This document shows positions 41,713-61,333 of a stretch of 64,000 bases of DNA, piece by piece; the stretch's first letter is position 1, and every line of letters starts with the position of its first letter. The notes under the pieces are model-generated. The model had not been told where the DNA came from. It was given only the letters and a program-made list of their open reading frames with translations, and ran no database searches. The stretch is from Hydractinia symbiolongicarpus (lineage: Eukaryota > Cnidaria > Hydrozoa > Anthoathecata > Hydractiniidae): the NCBI RefSeq assembly GCF_029227915.1, contig NC_079878.1, positions 15,502,001 through 15,566,000 on the forward strand, written 5' to 3'. The translations under genes were made by a program, and so were the position numbers.

Positions 41713-43230
41713 TTACGGAACACCCCAAGAAACCGTGTTTACATATAAAAAATTATTTAAATAATTCAAAAAATTATTGGCTAAAAATACTTTCCCATTA
41801 TCATTTAAGTGTAGACCATCTTTCCACAAGTTGAGGTCTTTAATCATTTCGTTGTTTACAAAAATATGGTCGTGTGCAATAGCTTTATCTTCTACGGCTC
41901 TATTCACTTTAATAATTTTCTCAAAATATACTCGCTTGCACCTGATGATACTTGATATAAAAACTTTTTCCACGCCATGCTCTTTACATTTATCTGCTAT
42001 GTTTACGATGTTATTAGCAATTTGTTCTTCAGTATTGTCGTTTTCGTCCATATTAAGAAGATCGTTAATTCCTACGTGCAACACAACGATATCGGGGCGC
42101 TCGTCGATTAGGGTGGGTAGGGCATAATGGCCAAGATTCTTCACATTTGTACCTGGAAAACATTTTATTCTTGCATCACCATTTTTCAATTGTCTATTAA
42201 ATTCTCTTGTCTTAATTCCCTTAGGAATACTATCGCAGATGATTCTGATTTTTTTCTTCTCCGTGGCTGGCTCTCTCATACCTTGTTGATCATTGTTAGT
42301 ATTATAAAAGTATTTTTCCCTTTCCGGATAGTGACTTACAACTGGATTTGGCCTTCTGGGAGGAAACGTTATATTACGTGCATTTGTTGACCCATTAGTT
42401 TGTGACAAAAACCTTCCACTTGATTGATTGTCAGTCTGTATTAACGTTTGTATTGTTAGGGTTTTCAAAGTTTAAAACCTCATGAGGAAGATTATCAAAT
42501 CTATTTCTCGAAGTATAATCATAATAATTACTACCTGACTTTGTTGATGGTGGTCCTCTGGGGACTTTATGCCAATTATCGATTTTTTCTGTTCTGGTTG
42601 ACCGTGCTTGTGTTACGTTGTTGTTGTTTTCAAAGTTTAAAACCTCATGAGGAAGATTATCAAATCTATTTCTCGAAGTATAATCATAATAATTACTACC
42701 TGACTTTGTTGATGGTGGTCCTCTGGGGACTTTATGCCAATTATCGATTTTTTCTGTTCTGGTTGACCGTGCTTGTATTACGTTGTTGTTGTTTTCACAA
42801 AGTTGAATAATAAGATTCCTATATTCTTTTAATTCTTCCTTTAAAAAACTATTTTCTTGTCTAAGCTGTTCCACTAAATCATCAGAAAAACACTTTCGAG
42901 TTTGATCGATTTTATACGTAAAATATTCTTTTAGGTCACTGATTTGTGTGACCAGACCTTGAAAAACTTCAAACTCACGACAACTGGAGATTTCTTTTGA
43001 CAAAAAAGATTCTTCTTTTGCCGACGACATATTTAAACCACTCTCTTCAGAAATCACAAATTCTTCGTTATTTTCGTCACTGCATTTCTGTAAATCAACA
43101 TTTACGTTATCTGTTTTACAAATCTATAACTTTGTTTACCATTACTCTCTGTAACGTAAATAAAATCTTTATCACACAAAGTTTCCAATGTAGACTTTAT
43201 TACATCAGGTTCTAAGTCTTTTGTACACAA
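41713..43230 (-). pseudogene. LINE ORF1 with SGNH esterase domain
   Basis: The N-terminal part (about 43225-43110, DVIKSTLETLCDKDFIYV) looks like a small winged-helix domain. A coiled coil follows (43057 onward, RQENSFLKEELKEYRNLI), then a 165 bp in-frame tandem duplication, then an SGNH/GDSL esterase (42468-41713). Esterase blocks: IICDSIPKG (Ser; Cys where Gly is usual), GTNVKNLGH, VLHVGINDL and DGLHLND. Esterase ORF1 proteins are typical of some CR1-type LINEs and may act on membranes or lipids. Frame changes near 43110 and 42450 break the gene. Confidence 0.75.
42462..42791. repeat. 165 bp tandem duplication in LINE ORF1
   Basis: Two almost identical 165 bp units (TTTTCAAAG at 42462 and 42627). 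165 is a multiple of three, so 55 residues (TEKIDNWHKVPRGPPS region) are doubled in frame. Confidence 0.95.
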
Positions 43231-43234
43231 GTTG

Positions 43235-45225
43235 TACACAAGTCTATAGCGCGGCGCAGAACGACCGCAATCTGAATTAAATCTCAAGCACATCCCCATC
43301 ATCCTCCATAAAAGGAGTGGTTACGATGCGCATTTGTTCATCAGAGAACTCGGCGAGAAATATAACACGCCAGACATAGGCTGTATCGCGGAGAACTCGG
43401 AAAAGTGCATAAGCCTCAACGTGAAAATCGATGTGCCGCTAGGAGGCATCACGAACTAGGATGAAAAACAGGTGTTCAATAAGGTAGAGCTCAGGTTTTT
43501 TCATAACTGTTGATTCATGCCATCGAGTTTAGACAAGCTGTCAGGTAGCTTGAGTGATGAACAGTATAGAAATGGTTTGTCAAACAGGAAGACCTATTCA
43601 AGCTAATGCAATACATGGGCGTATATCCATACGAGTATATGAATGCATAAGAAAGCCTCGAAAAGACGGAGCCTTCGAAGGAAGCGGTCGACAGTAAACT
43701 CAATATGAGAGGCATCTTCGACGCAGTCTGCGTTAATGCCCAAAATGTATCGACGAATTGCATCAACCAAAAAGGCCACAAGGCTACACTCGGCGACTAT
43801 CACGACACCTACATCGCTACAGACGTGCTACTCCTTGTGGATGTCTCTGAGAATTTCCGGGACGTCTTCCTCGAGAACTTTAAACTTGATACCGTACACT
43901 TCTACACCTCTTCGAACCTAGCCGGGAGAGCTGTACTTAGACAGGCAGGAATAAACTTAGAGCTTCTCACGATTTCTGACATGCTTCTAATGTTTGAGGC
44001 ATCCGTGGAGGGATCACACAAACAGTATATCGTTATGCCAAATCCAACAACTAGTATATGGGTGATGAGTATACTCCGTACCTGCAGTACCTCGATGCAA
44101 ACAACCTCCATGGCTGCGCCATAACTCAGGAACTGCCGACACATTTCCTGAGGCTTTAAATGGGTACTTCAGACCGTAAATTTACGGCCAAGCCCATTGC
44201 AATGCTGGTCAGGAAGAACGGGCACGGTTACATGCTAGATGTAGATGTAGAATATCCAGAGGCGCTGCTTGATAAGCATAACGAACTACCGTTTCTGCCA
44301 GAGCAGATGACGATCAACGGGGAGAATAAGCTCGTACCAAAGTTGAAAAACAAGCGTAGATACGAGGTGGATATCAGAGCTCTTCATGGCTTATACTGAA
44401 AACGTTATACCGAGTCATCAAGTTCAATCCGAGTCAATGGCTTAAACCCTACACCAATCTTAATACGAGACTAAGAACTGTCGCCAGAAACGAGCTCGAG
44501 AAGGATTCTTTTAAGCCCGTGAACGTCTCTGTCTTTGGGAAGACTATGGAGAATGTGAGGAGGCATCGCAACAGAACTAGTGGCGAGTGAAGTACATATT
44601 GATGGTGACGAAGCCGAATTTCAAGGATAGCACCTGCTGTAGCAAACATCTAATGAGCGTAATGATGGGAAAAACAGGGATCAAAATGCTGAAACCTGTG
44701 TATCTGGGGCAAGCGATCGTACATTTCTTCAAGCTGATCATGTACGAGTTTCACTACGACTATATGCAGCCAAAATATGGTAGTAAGATTCAACTCTGTT
44801 ATATAGATACCGACAGCTGCGTTTACAATATACGTACGGATGACTTCTACAAGGATATAGCTACCGACGTAGAGGAACACTTTAATACAAGCGCATTTTA
44901 CAAGGAAGGCGCAGGGCCACGTCGGATCGGTAAAAACAAGAAGGTGTGAGTTCGTGGCACTAAGAGCAGAACTGTATGCCTGCAAGAGCCTCACGGAGAA
45001 GGGCGGTCATCGAAAAGCGAATGGTGTGAAGAAATGTGTTACGGAGAAGTCTATTCCCTTCTATGACTACAAGCGATGCTTGAAGGAAGGTATTGATGTG
45101 CACACGAGCCAGATGTTTATCCAGCAGAAAAAGCATCAACTCACACTCAAAAGGTGAACAAACTGGCGCTAAACCGAGCTTGTGACAGAGGTTCGTACAA
45201 GCGGACAAGATCCGAACACTATCGC
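43235..45225 (+). pseudogene. Polinton DNA polymerase B pseudogene, C-terminal part
   Basis: Continues after the LINE: IPIILHKRSGYDAHLFIREL (exonuclease II), YMGVYPYEYMNA, DYHDTYIATDVLLLVDV, LDTVHFYTSSNLAG and SDMLLMFEASVEG. The polymerase palm has CYIDTDSCVY (the catalytic DTDS at about 44805), then FYDYKRCL and a short C-terminal stretch. Frames change at least six times. Family and order are clear, function is lost. Confidence 0.85.
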
Positions 45226-46238
45226 GTAAACACTATGAAAAAATGACTATCACTACTCATGAGTATAAAGTGGCAAAAACAAGATCATACTCATTTGCTT
45301 CATCTATTCAAACTGTTTACGCATTTCTGAATGAGCCACAGCTTTCTGTATAAATGCGCAAGAGTTGCGCGCAGTAATAGGTGGTTTAATCACATGTGCA
45401 ATACTTAAGGTAATACAATACTGAAGGGGTTACTTCGAAGTATACTAGAGTCATGGTACCAGGCTTAGTGCTGGCGGAAGGGTAGGCTTACGTAGGCGAG
45501 AGCATGTTCTACCTGAAAGCGGTCGTTTTGCCCCGGTTTGTACCACACTAGCGCCATGCCTGTAAAATTGTGTTATATGTCGGGAAAAAATGTCTGTGCA
45601 GGAAAGGCCTCTGGCAGCTCCCAATTAAAAAGGTCGGTTCGTTAAAGCGTAGTACAGCACGTTATTCTGTATCAAGAGAGATACTCGCAGTTGGATCAAA
45701 AATTCTCTAGATTTTAAAAGACAGCAACAACAACAACAAGAATAAAAAATCCAGAAAGTTTTTTCAAGGGAGTTTTGTTCCTACAACAAATATGGGAATA
45801 CACCTTAGCATCGCCATAGCTCTGCTTTACGTTAACCTTTCCTGTTGCTCTGTGTTCTACGATATGGGAATCTTATTGGAAAGATGTCTTCACTCATAAA
45901 AAATTTAGATGTGGTAGATACACCTGCGGAAGCTGTGAACATCAAGGAGAAGAGGATTGACCAGCTATTGAATATATACAAAGTCCGACCGGACATCAAG
46001 AATTGGACGAGTGGCTAAAAGGTTGAGATTAGACAAAAATTGTAATGAATGAGGGTTTTAAATTAGCGGATTGGTTTGATGTCAGCGTAAGCGAAAATAA
46101 TGTTCGGAATACAGCTTGAAAATACCTTATCGAGGCACTTTCCAAAGTCGAATCCATGTCTCTTGATGCCAAAAGGTGTGCAATAAGATATTCGAGGCAG
46201 TAGTATGATTTTATTTCGTGCTTACTTCCATAAAGTAA
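45226..46238. other. Remnant Polinton DNA without a readable gene
   Basis: Fragments read in short frames only. A stretch at 45460-45510 (GCGGAAGGG, GGCGAGAGC) faintly resembles the GC-rich hairpin motif of the mini-Polinton. A short frame near 45905-46015 (VVDTPAEAVNIKEKRIDQLL) may be a relic. Confidence 0.35.
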
Positions 46239-46568
46239 ATGAGCGACGGTACACAACAAGTTGAAGAACAGCGGGTCATTACAAAGCAAGTCAAGCATCT
46301 AGGGATAGTAGCACAAGGCCATAATTTAGCGGCACGGATGAAGGAGAGGAAAGAAGATCTGATCCAACAAAAAGGATACTCATCAAAAATAAAAATCATC
46401 AGTCAAAACCTCTTCTAAGGTCAGTTTAACACAGTCCTACAGCACTGTGTACTATGGTGTACTCGCAATAGGTGTCGGTGTCTGGTACGTGCGATCGCTA
46501 GCAAATTTGACAGCTTTAACGCGTGCCAAGGTTCCGGATGTAGAAGCACACACGTATTCGAAGCCTGA
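46239..46568 (+). pseudogene. Small membrane-protein remnant of the decayed Polinton
   Basis: A 59-codon frame starting MSDGTQQVEEQ after GTAA (46239-46418), charged and helical, is followed in another frame by VYYGVLAIGVGVWYVRSL, a membrane segment, and a stop at 46568. Probably one former protein with a C-terminal anchor; not recognised by name. Confidence 0.45.
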
Positions 46569-46600
46569 CTAAAACACGCCGGCTCCTCGGTGCAGCCTGC

Positions 46601-47582
46601 CAGAAGATTTACCTATGTTTCAAATGGTCAAATGTTGATTTTTCAGGTATATAATAAATGATAACCGTAACGCCTAATGAGAAGGAAATAATTACTATGC
46701 TGTACGAGACTTGACCTGAGGCTTACTTTCGAATATGCCTTAGCAGGGAAGAAGATTCTAGGAGATTCTAATGAACAGTCAATGCTAATGTTACGTATAA
46801 AAATTTAAACAGATGTTATAAAATGTTAAAAAAGTACGAAATGTGTCACAATCGAACGTGTTGTCATTTAATACCCAATTTGATTCTTTGACCACCTTGT
46901 CTCTTTTATCAAGAAGACAAAATGAGACGTCGTCCACTGTATTTTAACAAAATTATGCCTTCCTTACTGCAAAAAATTATAAAAAAAATTTCCATCTTTC
47001 ACTTCAGATAGAATCAATCAGCCAATCGCGTTGCATGTATACATTTTTAAGGGATATTTTAAAGTGGCAACAATCGGCCTAACTATACCTACCTGTAAGT
47101 TTCAATGCAAATTTTGATCAAGATAAATTTATTTAGCACGATGGCAAGGGGTTGGGTTGTTTTTATTTACACTGCATATAGATACAAAAAATAAACTGAA
47201 AGAAATGAGAAGCGAAAAATCACATATTGCAAAATGTCATCGGACAAAAAAATATTAGGAAAAAGTGACAGTTTTTGAGGGGGTACGAAAATTCTGTTAA
47301 ACTAGTTAATAAGAAAGTCTAAACTAATAATCCGATTTTAAGTTCGGGTTTATAGAGGCTACTTACAAGAGAAAGGTAAAAATGCGGAAAAAATGAAACA
47401 CTGCGAATGAAAATATAGACTAAAAAATAGACACTTTCGAGCTACATTCAAGATAGTTAAAAAAGAGTTATAACTTAAAATATACATTCCCTATCATGAC
47501 CATATTTAAAAACTAAAACACGTGTTAAACAAATAACTTTGTGACGTGGTAAAGATTGTTTTTACATACAGTACACAACCTC
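46601..47582. other. Intergenic DNA downstream of the receptor gene
   Basis: AT-rich; no gene or repeat. It should contain the receptor gene's 3' UTR and poly(A) site, but I cannot single out one signal among many AATAAA-like strings. Confidence 0.3.
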
Positions 47583-50500
47583 TCATGACCTCGTACTGCA
47601 AAAGGTCGTTGAGGAAAATAAGCTATCCTTTTCAGAAAGACTGTCTACTTTATCTGAAGAAGTAAGCATACTGAATTGAATGCTTTTGCAAAAAAGTTTC
47701 TTTTCATTATCAAGGCGCTCCATTAAACGCCCTAGCGTTTTCTTCACTCGCAATGCAGTTAATCTGGCTACTGGGGTTTCGTACCAACATTCACTCATCA
47801 GCTTCGCTAACGTCATTAAATGCTAAAAAGAGAAACATTTTATCAGAATTTGGTACCTATTTCAAAGGAGTGGTTACACTATCCCCTTTTCTTAAATTAT
47901 GTCAAAGAAAAAAAAACTAAGAAAAAAGGAAAAGTATAGACAGACAGCTCGTTGCTTTCAAATGCACTCAAACACAGTGAATTTGCTATCTCGAACTCTC
48001 AGGAAGCCAATAAAACAGTTTGAGATAGGAAAAGTTTGAAATTAAAAATTTTTGTGGTCTGAGCGTAGCGAACTGCTTTAAAGAATGGTAGATTGGTCAA
48101 ACTATAAGATTTAGAGAGCTTTGACCATGACAACATATTTTTTTAGATCCCTACGCAAAACGCCCTGGAAATAATTTGGGAAATTGTTCTTTTTTTTAGG
48201 TCTTGCTCGTAATGGACAAACATCATCACTTGGCCAGTAGTCCGCAGTCGGTATGTTGCCATAGTTCTACTTTGGTAGTGGTGCAGGCCGAGTAGCTAAC
48301 GACGAAAATGCGTTAGCTGCGCTTTCCGCAATGTCCACATTATGAAACAACCTGAAAAGATCCAAAATAAGGTGGAATCGGGGCATGACGTCAACAAAAA
48401 TAAGCATCCTTTAGATTTTGGACCTAACCAAATAACCTAAGATCCTAAATCCACTGTGAATATTGACAAGTTCGGAGTGCTTTTTATAGAGATAGAAACG
48501 ACGTTCTTAATTGCTGTGGTTGCGATCTTTGAAATTCCGCCCTTTTCCCAATTATTATGTCCGGGGTTGTAGGCAAACAGTCAGACCGTATTTTGTTTAA
48601 ATTAACACACATAACAACGCTTACCTCTTCACCGTACCATTTTTTGGGGATGCGTGGTCGATAAGACTCGTCACAGATTACCCTCTTCACATCTTCGAAA
48701 GGAGGATCTTGACATAACTTATCATAATATGGAGGCTGGTAGTCTTCACTCACACCTATTGGTAAGAAGTAGATTGCAATGTAAAAATAGATAAAAGAAC
48801 ATATAACAATTAATACGTAGAAATATAGCGTTCACGTTCATTGCTAGATTTATTGAAACTCCATTGCCGCAGAATTTACTCACCATCGCAGAGTGTCCTT
48901 CTCGCTACCTCCCATAACACCAATCCGAAGGCATACATGTCTGCTTGTTTAAAAGCATCAAAACTCTTTAAACACATTGTTTCATTTAACAGCTCCGGCG
49001 CCATATATCGCTTTGTCCCAACCCTCCTGTTAATAGCCAGATCTAACTTATTGGAGTCGGAGGAATGCAACACAGAAAGTCCAAGATCTGATATTACGCA
49101 TTGCCCATTCTTTTTTACTAAAATATTTTTCGTTTTCATGTCTCGATGAGCAATCGCAGGTTTCCCTTGCATACCAAATATTTCCGTGTGTAAGTGAGCC
49201 AAACCGCTGACTGCTGAATAGGCAATCAAGCACATTTGGTGTGGATCCAGTGTGTGAAGGTTTAAATAATCATACAATGATCCGTGCATGTGATAGTGTG
49301 TGACTAGCCACATACACGTAACACCGTGCCTCGTTGCAATATCGGCGGCGATATAACCGAGTACGTTATCGTGACGTAAAAGTACGGTGTTGTAAATTTC
49401 CGTTTCACGTTTCCACGATTCTTCATCTCTTGAGTTGAAAATTTTCACAGCAACACTTTCACCTTGCCAACTTCCACGCCATACCTCTCCATATCTACCC
49501 CGTCCAATTAGATCACACAAAACAATCTGCCTAGCAACAGTCCGTTGTACAAGAAAAGGTAGACCCGACCCTGAGCCAGAAGAACAAGAGTTCTCTAATA
49601 ATCTTGTGAGGGAATCATCACCGGGAAGCAACGGAGTCAAAGCGGTTCCGGGCTGCATTTGATTCTCTTTCTTTTTAATGAATTTTAAAGACTTGCGTTG
49701 CCAGAGTTTAAACGCGCCAATGATAACAGCAAGTAGGAAGATCAACGCAGCAACTGGTGTACCGATATTAATCGCCATGTTTTTGCTGAACGAATGTGAC
49801 GTGTTAGTGGGCGTGGCTGATGACAAATTCGACATACCTGACATTTAAAGAACACAAAAATAGCATTCCTTACTACTTTAAACAGCATATATATGAGAAA
49901 AAAGTGAAATCGTTTCTCGATCGTATCATTGTGATAAACAAAATTATGACATTGAAAAATATACTTTAGAATCAAGGGCTATATTTTGTATTAAATGTTA
50001 GCCCTCACAAGGGTTTATAGAAAACAGAAAAATACTAGATAAATTATCTCTTAGCGCATTAAAAAATTGGCACCTACAATGGCGAGCAGGTGTTGGAAAC
50101 ACTGCGTTGCAATCATCTGTCTCACAGCACCTCATAGTGACACATTCGCCGTCAACTCCTTTGTTGCCAATCCCATTGGTGACGGTACCATTGATATTTG
50201 CCGTACCGCAATACATTCGTAGACGTAGATGCATTTGCTAAAGAAAAATACAAAGTATATAAAAAATAAGATTCTAGAAGCAAAGCCATAAACGTTGAGT
50301 GCTTCCCTAGCCATGTGACATAGTTTAGCTGACAAGACAATACTGCACAACGGAAATGGTTGTTGCGTTGCATGCTGGTACTTAGTTTAAGTTCACTACC
50401 ATACTTCATGCCGCATCATGTAACGCAAAGGTAGCAAACAAAACGAAAATCGTAAGAAAAATAAAGTAACGGTCGTATGTAAAGAATCGATCATCTATTT

Positions 50501-51811
50501 GATTAGACTCATTCTAGCACGCAGAGCACAGCGGGTCACAGACCTTTGGGGTTAACCAGAATTTACGAAAAACCAATTACAGTTTCTCACAAAGTGGGAA
50601 GGAAGTCATCATAGGTGTTAACGATACTGGTTCGTGCTTAGCTAATTGGCTATACAAATTCTCCATCGCAAAGCTTTGATTTTTTCAGCCATCAATAATA
50701 ACTTCAAGTATATCATTTCGTGCGCATGAGGCACGATGCTCATAATAAATTGCTGACAATGAAAGTACAATGTAACCAGAGGTAGCAAGGGTAGAACCAA
50801 CACTGAAAAGTAGCAACTTGGCTTATGATTGCAGCAAAGTTTTTATCATATTTAATTTTGGACCATTCTAAAAATTAGAAAGTCTTTTGAATTTTGTTGC
50901 AGAAGCTGTTTAAAAAATAAAAGCGACTATTTCTAATTACCGACTGCTAATTAGAGAATAAACATATTTCAAAATAAACTGCCGCAATTTGACACAGTTT
51001 TCAACCAGACCTGAGTACAAATTTTTTCTTTTATAAAAATATGCTTCAAAAGAATATCAAGCTAGAATTTTTGGTAAAAATATTTAAAAAAATAAGAATA
51101 ATGACCAGCCTGTTTAGGATTTTGAAATTTTTATAAAAAAAAGCGTGTACGTCCGAAATACGGGAGAAGTGCATATTTTCCTGCAAAAAGTTTATTTAGG
51201 CATGAATCCATTACCTCTATGTCATCTTTGTGCTCGTGAAGACAACCATAACGTTTTGTTAGCGCTTTAGTTGAGCCACTTTTATGAGTCACCGAAGAAA
51301 AGCAGCCGGCATACGACTCACACACATGATTCGCACAACCATCACAATGACATCTTACTCTTTTACCGGAATTACGAGCTGTCGTTTTATCGGCCAGTTC
51401 GGTCAAATTTAAGCGCTTCGCGAGCGTTTTCCGTTCTTTATCGTTTAAATGTCGAACATTTTTAGTATAGTTCAGTACATTACCAGCCTCGCCAATCAGC
51501 TTCTTCCTCCCCTTGACTCCAAGAGGACCATCACTTGTACTGTCGTTTGATGACATAGCTAGAAAAGAAGAGAAAAAAATTCGTTAAACAAAGATAGGTA
51601 TTTAAACATGAATTATCGATCAGCACTGCATTATGTATAATATATACCGTAAACTCTTTGATATCTTAATGTAATACGCCCCAACCACATGTCTGGCTGT
51701 GAGAATGAAAATTTTTGTTTTGAACTTCACACCACATACATACATACCTGGTAATCGACCAATCACAGTGAGTTTTAACGCAGGATGCAATTTCATTCCA
51801 GCTGCCTTCAT
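47583..51811 (-). CDS. TGF-beta/BMP type I receptor kinase, ALK1/2-like, six exons
   Basis: Exons 51811-51748, 51558-51215, 50237-50078, 49837-48884, 48755-48625 and 47822-47583 join with matching phases and GT-AG borders to 630 residues. In order: a basic leader, a Cys-rich ectodomain (CHCDGC to [10 protein letters not shown]), a membrane segment ([15 protein letters not shown]), the GS box ([19 protein letters not shown]), and a Ser/Thr kinase with [24 protein letters not shown] and DLGLS. The L45 loop, [17 protein letters not shown], followed by THYH, is closest to ALK1/ACVR1, so signalling through Smad1/5-type proteins is expected. HRDM replaces HRDL. The first ~70 residues form an unusual basic extension with no clear signal peptide, so the first exon may be misplaced. 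Confidence 0.9.
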
Positions 51812-58370
<6,559 letters not shown>

Positions 58371-58640
58371 CGGCATTTAGTTGACAAAAAATCAAAATTT
58401 TGATGCCACCATCATGTTCAGCATACTTTTTTTATTAACTGTGCCAAATTTTGTCGAAAATAAAGTAATTTTAATTTTTGGACCAATTTTGGCCTAAAAT
58501 GACATTAAGGTGGCCAAAAATCGAAATTTTGATGTCACCATCATGTTCAGCATAATTTTTTTGTTAAATATTGTGGAAAATAAAGTAGTTTTAATTTTTG
58601 AACCAATTTTGGCCTAAAATGACATTTAGGTAACAAAAAA
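58371..58640. repeat. Two tandem copies of a ~129 bp unit
   Basis: ACCATCATGTTCAGCATA at about 58408 and 58537, with AATAAAGTARTTTTAATTTTTG and CCAATTTTGGCCTAAAATGACATT repeated at the same offsets. Divergence between units is modest. Confidence 0.85.
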
Positions 58641-61299
58641 TCAGAGGAACGTGAAATCCCAGGGTCGATTTTTTCTCAAAAAATGCTCCAAAAGAAAAAA
58701 CGACGGTTATAAAGAATTTCCTACGCCTTCGGGCGCGGAAATTTAAAAAAATGCCAACATGGTGCTTGTTTGTTCGTTTGAGAGGAAGGATGCCTATGAA
58801 TCATACACCCTGAACTACTCATAATTTATTGTCGGGCATAAACTCATTTTAGGTAAAAAACTATAATCAAAGATGTCAATTGGATCAAAATTGGAATGGA
58901 TCCGATTTCCAATATTCAAGTAACAGATCAACATAAATTGGTAACAATTAAATCTGAAAGAATGTTTGTGAGTTATCTCCTTATGTTATCTCCTTTTAAC
59001 ACGTATTTTGGACCCTGCCATCGCAATTATACATTTTTACTACTTAACCCTATTTGACATTGGCAAGGCAGGAAGAAGGATGGTCAAAAATATAAAGTGA
59101 AACAGCAAAATCAAACTTTAATATCTTAAAAAAACTGTTTAATTGTTATAGGACTTTGTGACTAGTAATATTTTCATGATTGGCATCTTTTTAAAAACGT
59201 CGGTGATGACGTCACCAATTATTAAAATTGCCCAAAATCACCATAGTAAAATCTCTGAAATTGAAAGTGCTATAAATTCCAATCTTATGAATTATGTGCA
59301 TGGCAATTTTACAAAGAATTTAAGTTACTAATTTAACATTTTAGGTAAGTTTTGTTACTTTCCAGTTTCCCTAATTTTCACAATCTTAATCAGATATTAA
59401 AATATAGCAGGTTTATTAGGACATTTTCAGTATTTTTATGCGTAAGAACTAGAAGATATGTTATTTTAACTATACTTTCTGATTTCCAGAATTTAGGCAT
59501 TTTAAGGGAAAGTGACAAGAATAAAATAATAAGGTTGTCATTATTTTTTTAGGTGTCATGTTGATTGATCTCGACCCAGTACATTTTCATTTTTCACAAC
59601 AAGAAATGAATAAGGTTTAATCCCCAACAATACAAACCGCCATTAAATTCATTGTGACTATAAGTTTCCAAAACATAATAGGCATTATCCCGAACACAGT
59701 ATTCGAACACAGCTTATCAAACAGCTAGCTAAAGCTTTGGCAATGAGTTTTTGTTAGATACGCAATATTAGTTATTCAATGGAAGAGTCTTCTTGATAGG
59801 AATAAAAATACAGGTGTCATGCTGGACATACTGGGCACAATGTGCTGCCGTTTATAAACTGTATAACCATAAACTGCTTGCTATGTCAAGTTCACAATAA
59901 CTCTCTAATGCTTCTTACTTATTGTGCCTAGCCACAATGAGTAAAAAGCATTAGAAGCATACAAAGCAATGTTATATTTCTGTAAATTGTTTTCGTTCCA
60001 CTTTTACCATTAACCATAAGATTGCAGTAGCTAAACAAAATAAAGTAATAAAACGGTTTGCAGATTAAATTCGAAGTTATAAAACAAAAGTTCTTTGGTT
60101 CCTAGAGGTAGCTAAAAACAACAAAATAAGTATTGGGGAATGTTTATGGGAATATGGTTTATGTAGGCAAAAACAGGGATAAATCTTTAACAAAGTTTTA
60201 AAATATATAAAAATACAAATAAAAAAGTTAAAAAAAGGGACAGAAGATGTTGTAGCTACCTTTGCCGAAGCTAGCTAGGAAGACTTGGCTCACAGACCAT
60301 GTATTATGGGGATTGAATAGGGCTTATTATAAGTGCAATTACAATGGTGCTGTCAATAAAAAAACCATGTTTTTAAAGAAACTTCCATGTAGACAGACAG
60401 ATGTACAGCGAGCATTATAATGTGGATGGACAATTAAAATAAACATCAAAATATTGCTAAGAGCATTCTAAGTGTGATTTAGATAGGTGATGGTATGCGA
60501 TAGCTACCGTAAATTTGTAAATCATACTTTGGTCATCGAAATGCATCATTCAGTTATGATAATTCATTGCTCGGTTGTGGTAAGCCAGCATTTGGCCGTG
60601 ATAAGTCATATTAACATACACAACTGGTAAATCTTGGGGTGAAAGCACTTGGATTGTTTAACTGCATACAAAGCTTAGCAGACAAAGCTTTGATGATGTC
60701 AAGAAAGGTCTGTCAATATGGAAAATCCGTTCTTTAGAAATTTAAAATAAACTATTACCTAGAGATAAAAAAGCCGATCAAGTATATGTAACGTTTTGAT
60801 GACATCATCAACCTATAGGCCCAAAACATGTATAGTTTGACCCAGTTTTGATGAATTAGTCAAATTTGATCTCAGGTGTCTCTAGCTTAATATTACCAAT
60901 TATGGTATTGTCATAAAATTAATGCACCAAAGTGAATAAACAGAAATAGATAGATCTAAATAAACATTTAGCTCATGTTAATTGTGGTGACTGTAGTAAC
61001 TTTTCTGTGGCCTTGTACATACAATGTTCTTAGGATCAGAGATAAAGGGCTTGGGGGTTTAAGACATCTTATACAAGAAACTTCACTTAGGGCCATATTG
61101 GTTATTACATGATAGGAGTGTTGCCTGCTTGTTTCCATCATCAGGTATCAGACCTCTGTGATGCCTGGCTTACTGGCTATAAACTTTCAATTTTAAGATT
61201 AATTTTTTTTGCCGACCCTCCCTATAGTTCCCAAGGCTGTTATTGATAAAATTAAGCTGTCAGAGTACGTCAATCTCGACTTATTCCTCCCCCTAATAC
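58641..61299. other. AT-rich non-coding DNA
   Basis: A TTAACCCTATT string at about 59045 resembles the tip of the TTAA MITE at 30943, but no second end is visible. Nothing else is recognised. Confidence 0.3.
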
Positions 61300-61333
61300 A
61301 TGATCCTGTATTACGTTCGTAACACAGGATCAT
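61300..61333. repeat. Near-perfect 34 bp palindrome
   Basis: ATGATCCTGT A TTACG, two-base turn, CGTAA C ACAGGATCAT pair at 15 of 16 positions. It lies at the start of the transposon-like coding fragment that follows. Confidence 0.8.

Larger units (their letters stand above)
38787..43234 (-). mobile_element. Nearly full-length CR1-like LINE inserted in the Polinton polymerase
   Basis: 4.45 kb in minus orientation: 5' end near 43234, ORF1 with an SGNH esterase, ORF2 with endonuclease and RT, 3' UTR at 38787-38989 with GTCGG...CAAAACCGAC and a short (AAAC)n-type end. TACAC occurs on both sides (38782-38786 and 43235-43239) and is the likely target duplication, since the polymerase frame resumes directly after it. 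Confidence 0.85.
38226..46600 (+). mobile_element. Decayed Polinton, split by a LINE
   Basis: Polymerase pieces at 38226-38786 and 43235-45225, then small membrane-protein remnants to about 46570, all on the plus strand. No inverted repeats, integrase or capsid gene are recognisable in this copy. The intervening 38787-43234 is a later LINE insertion. Confidence 0.7.

Noticed and set aside
42541-42810. 89-residue plus-strand ORF with an internal repeat
   Set aside because: Antisense shadow of the duplicated LINE ORF1 segment.
59045-59060. Second TTAA MITE like that at 30943
   Set aside because: Only about 11 bases of tip match and no opposite end was found.
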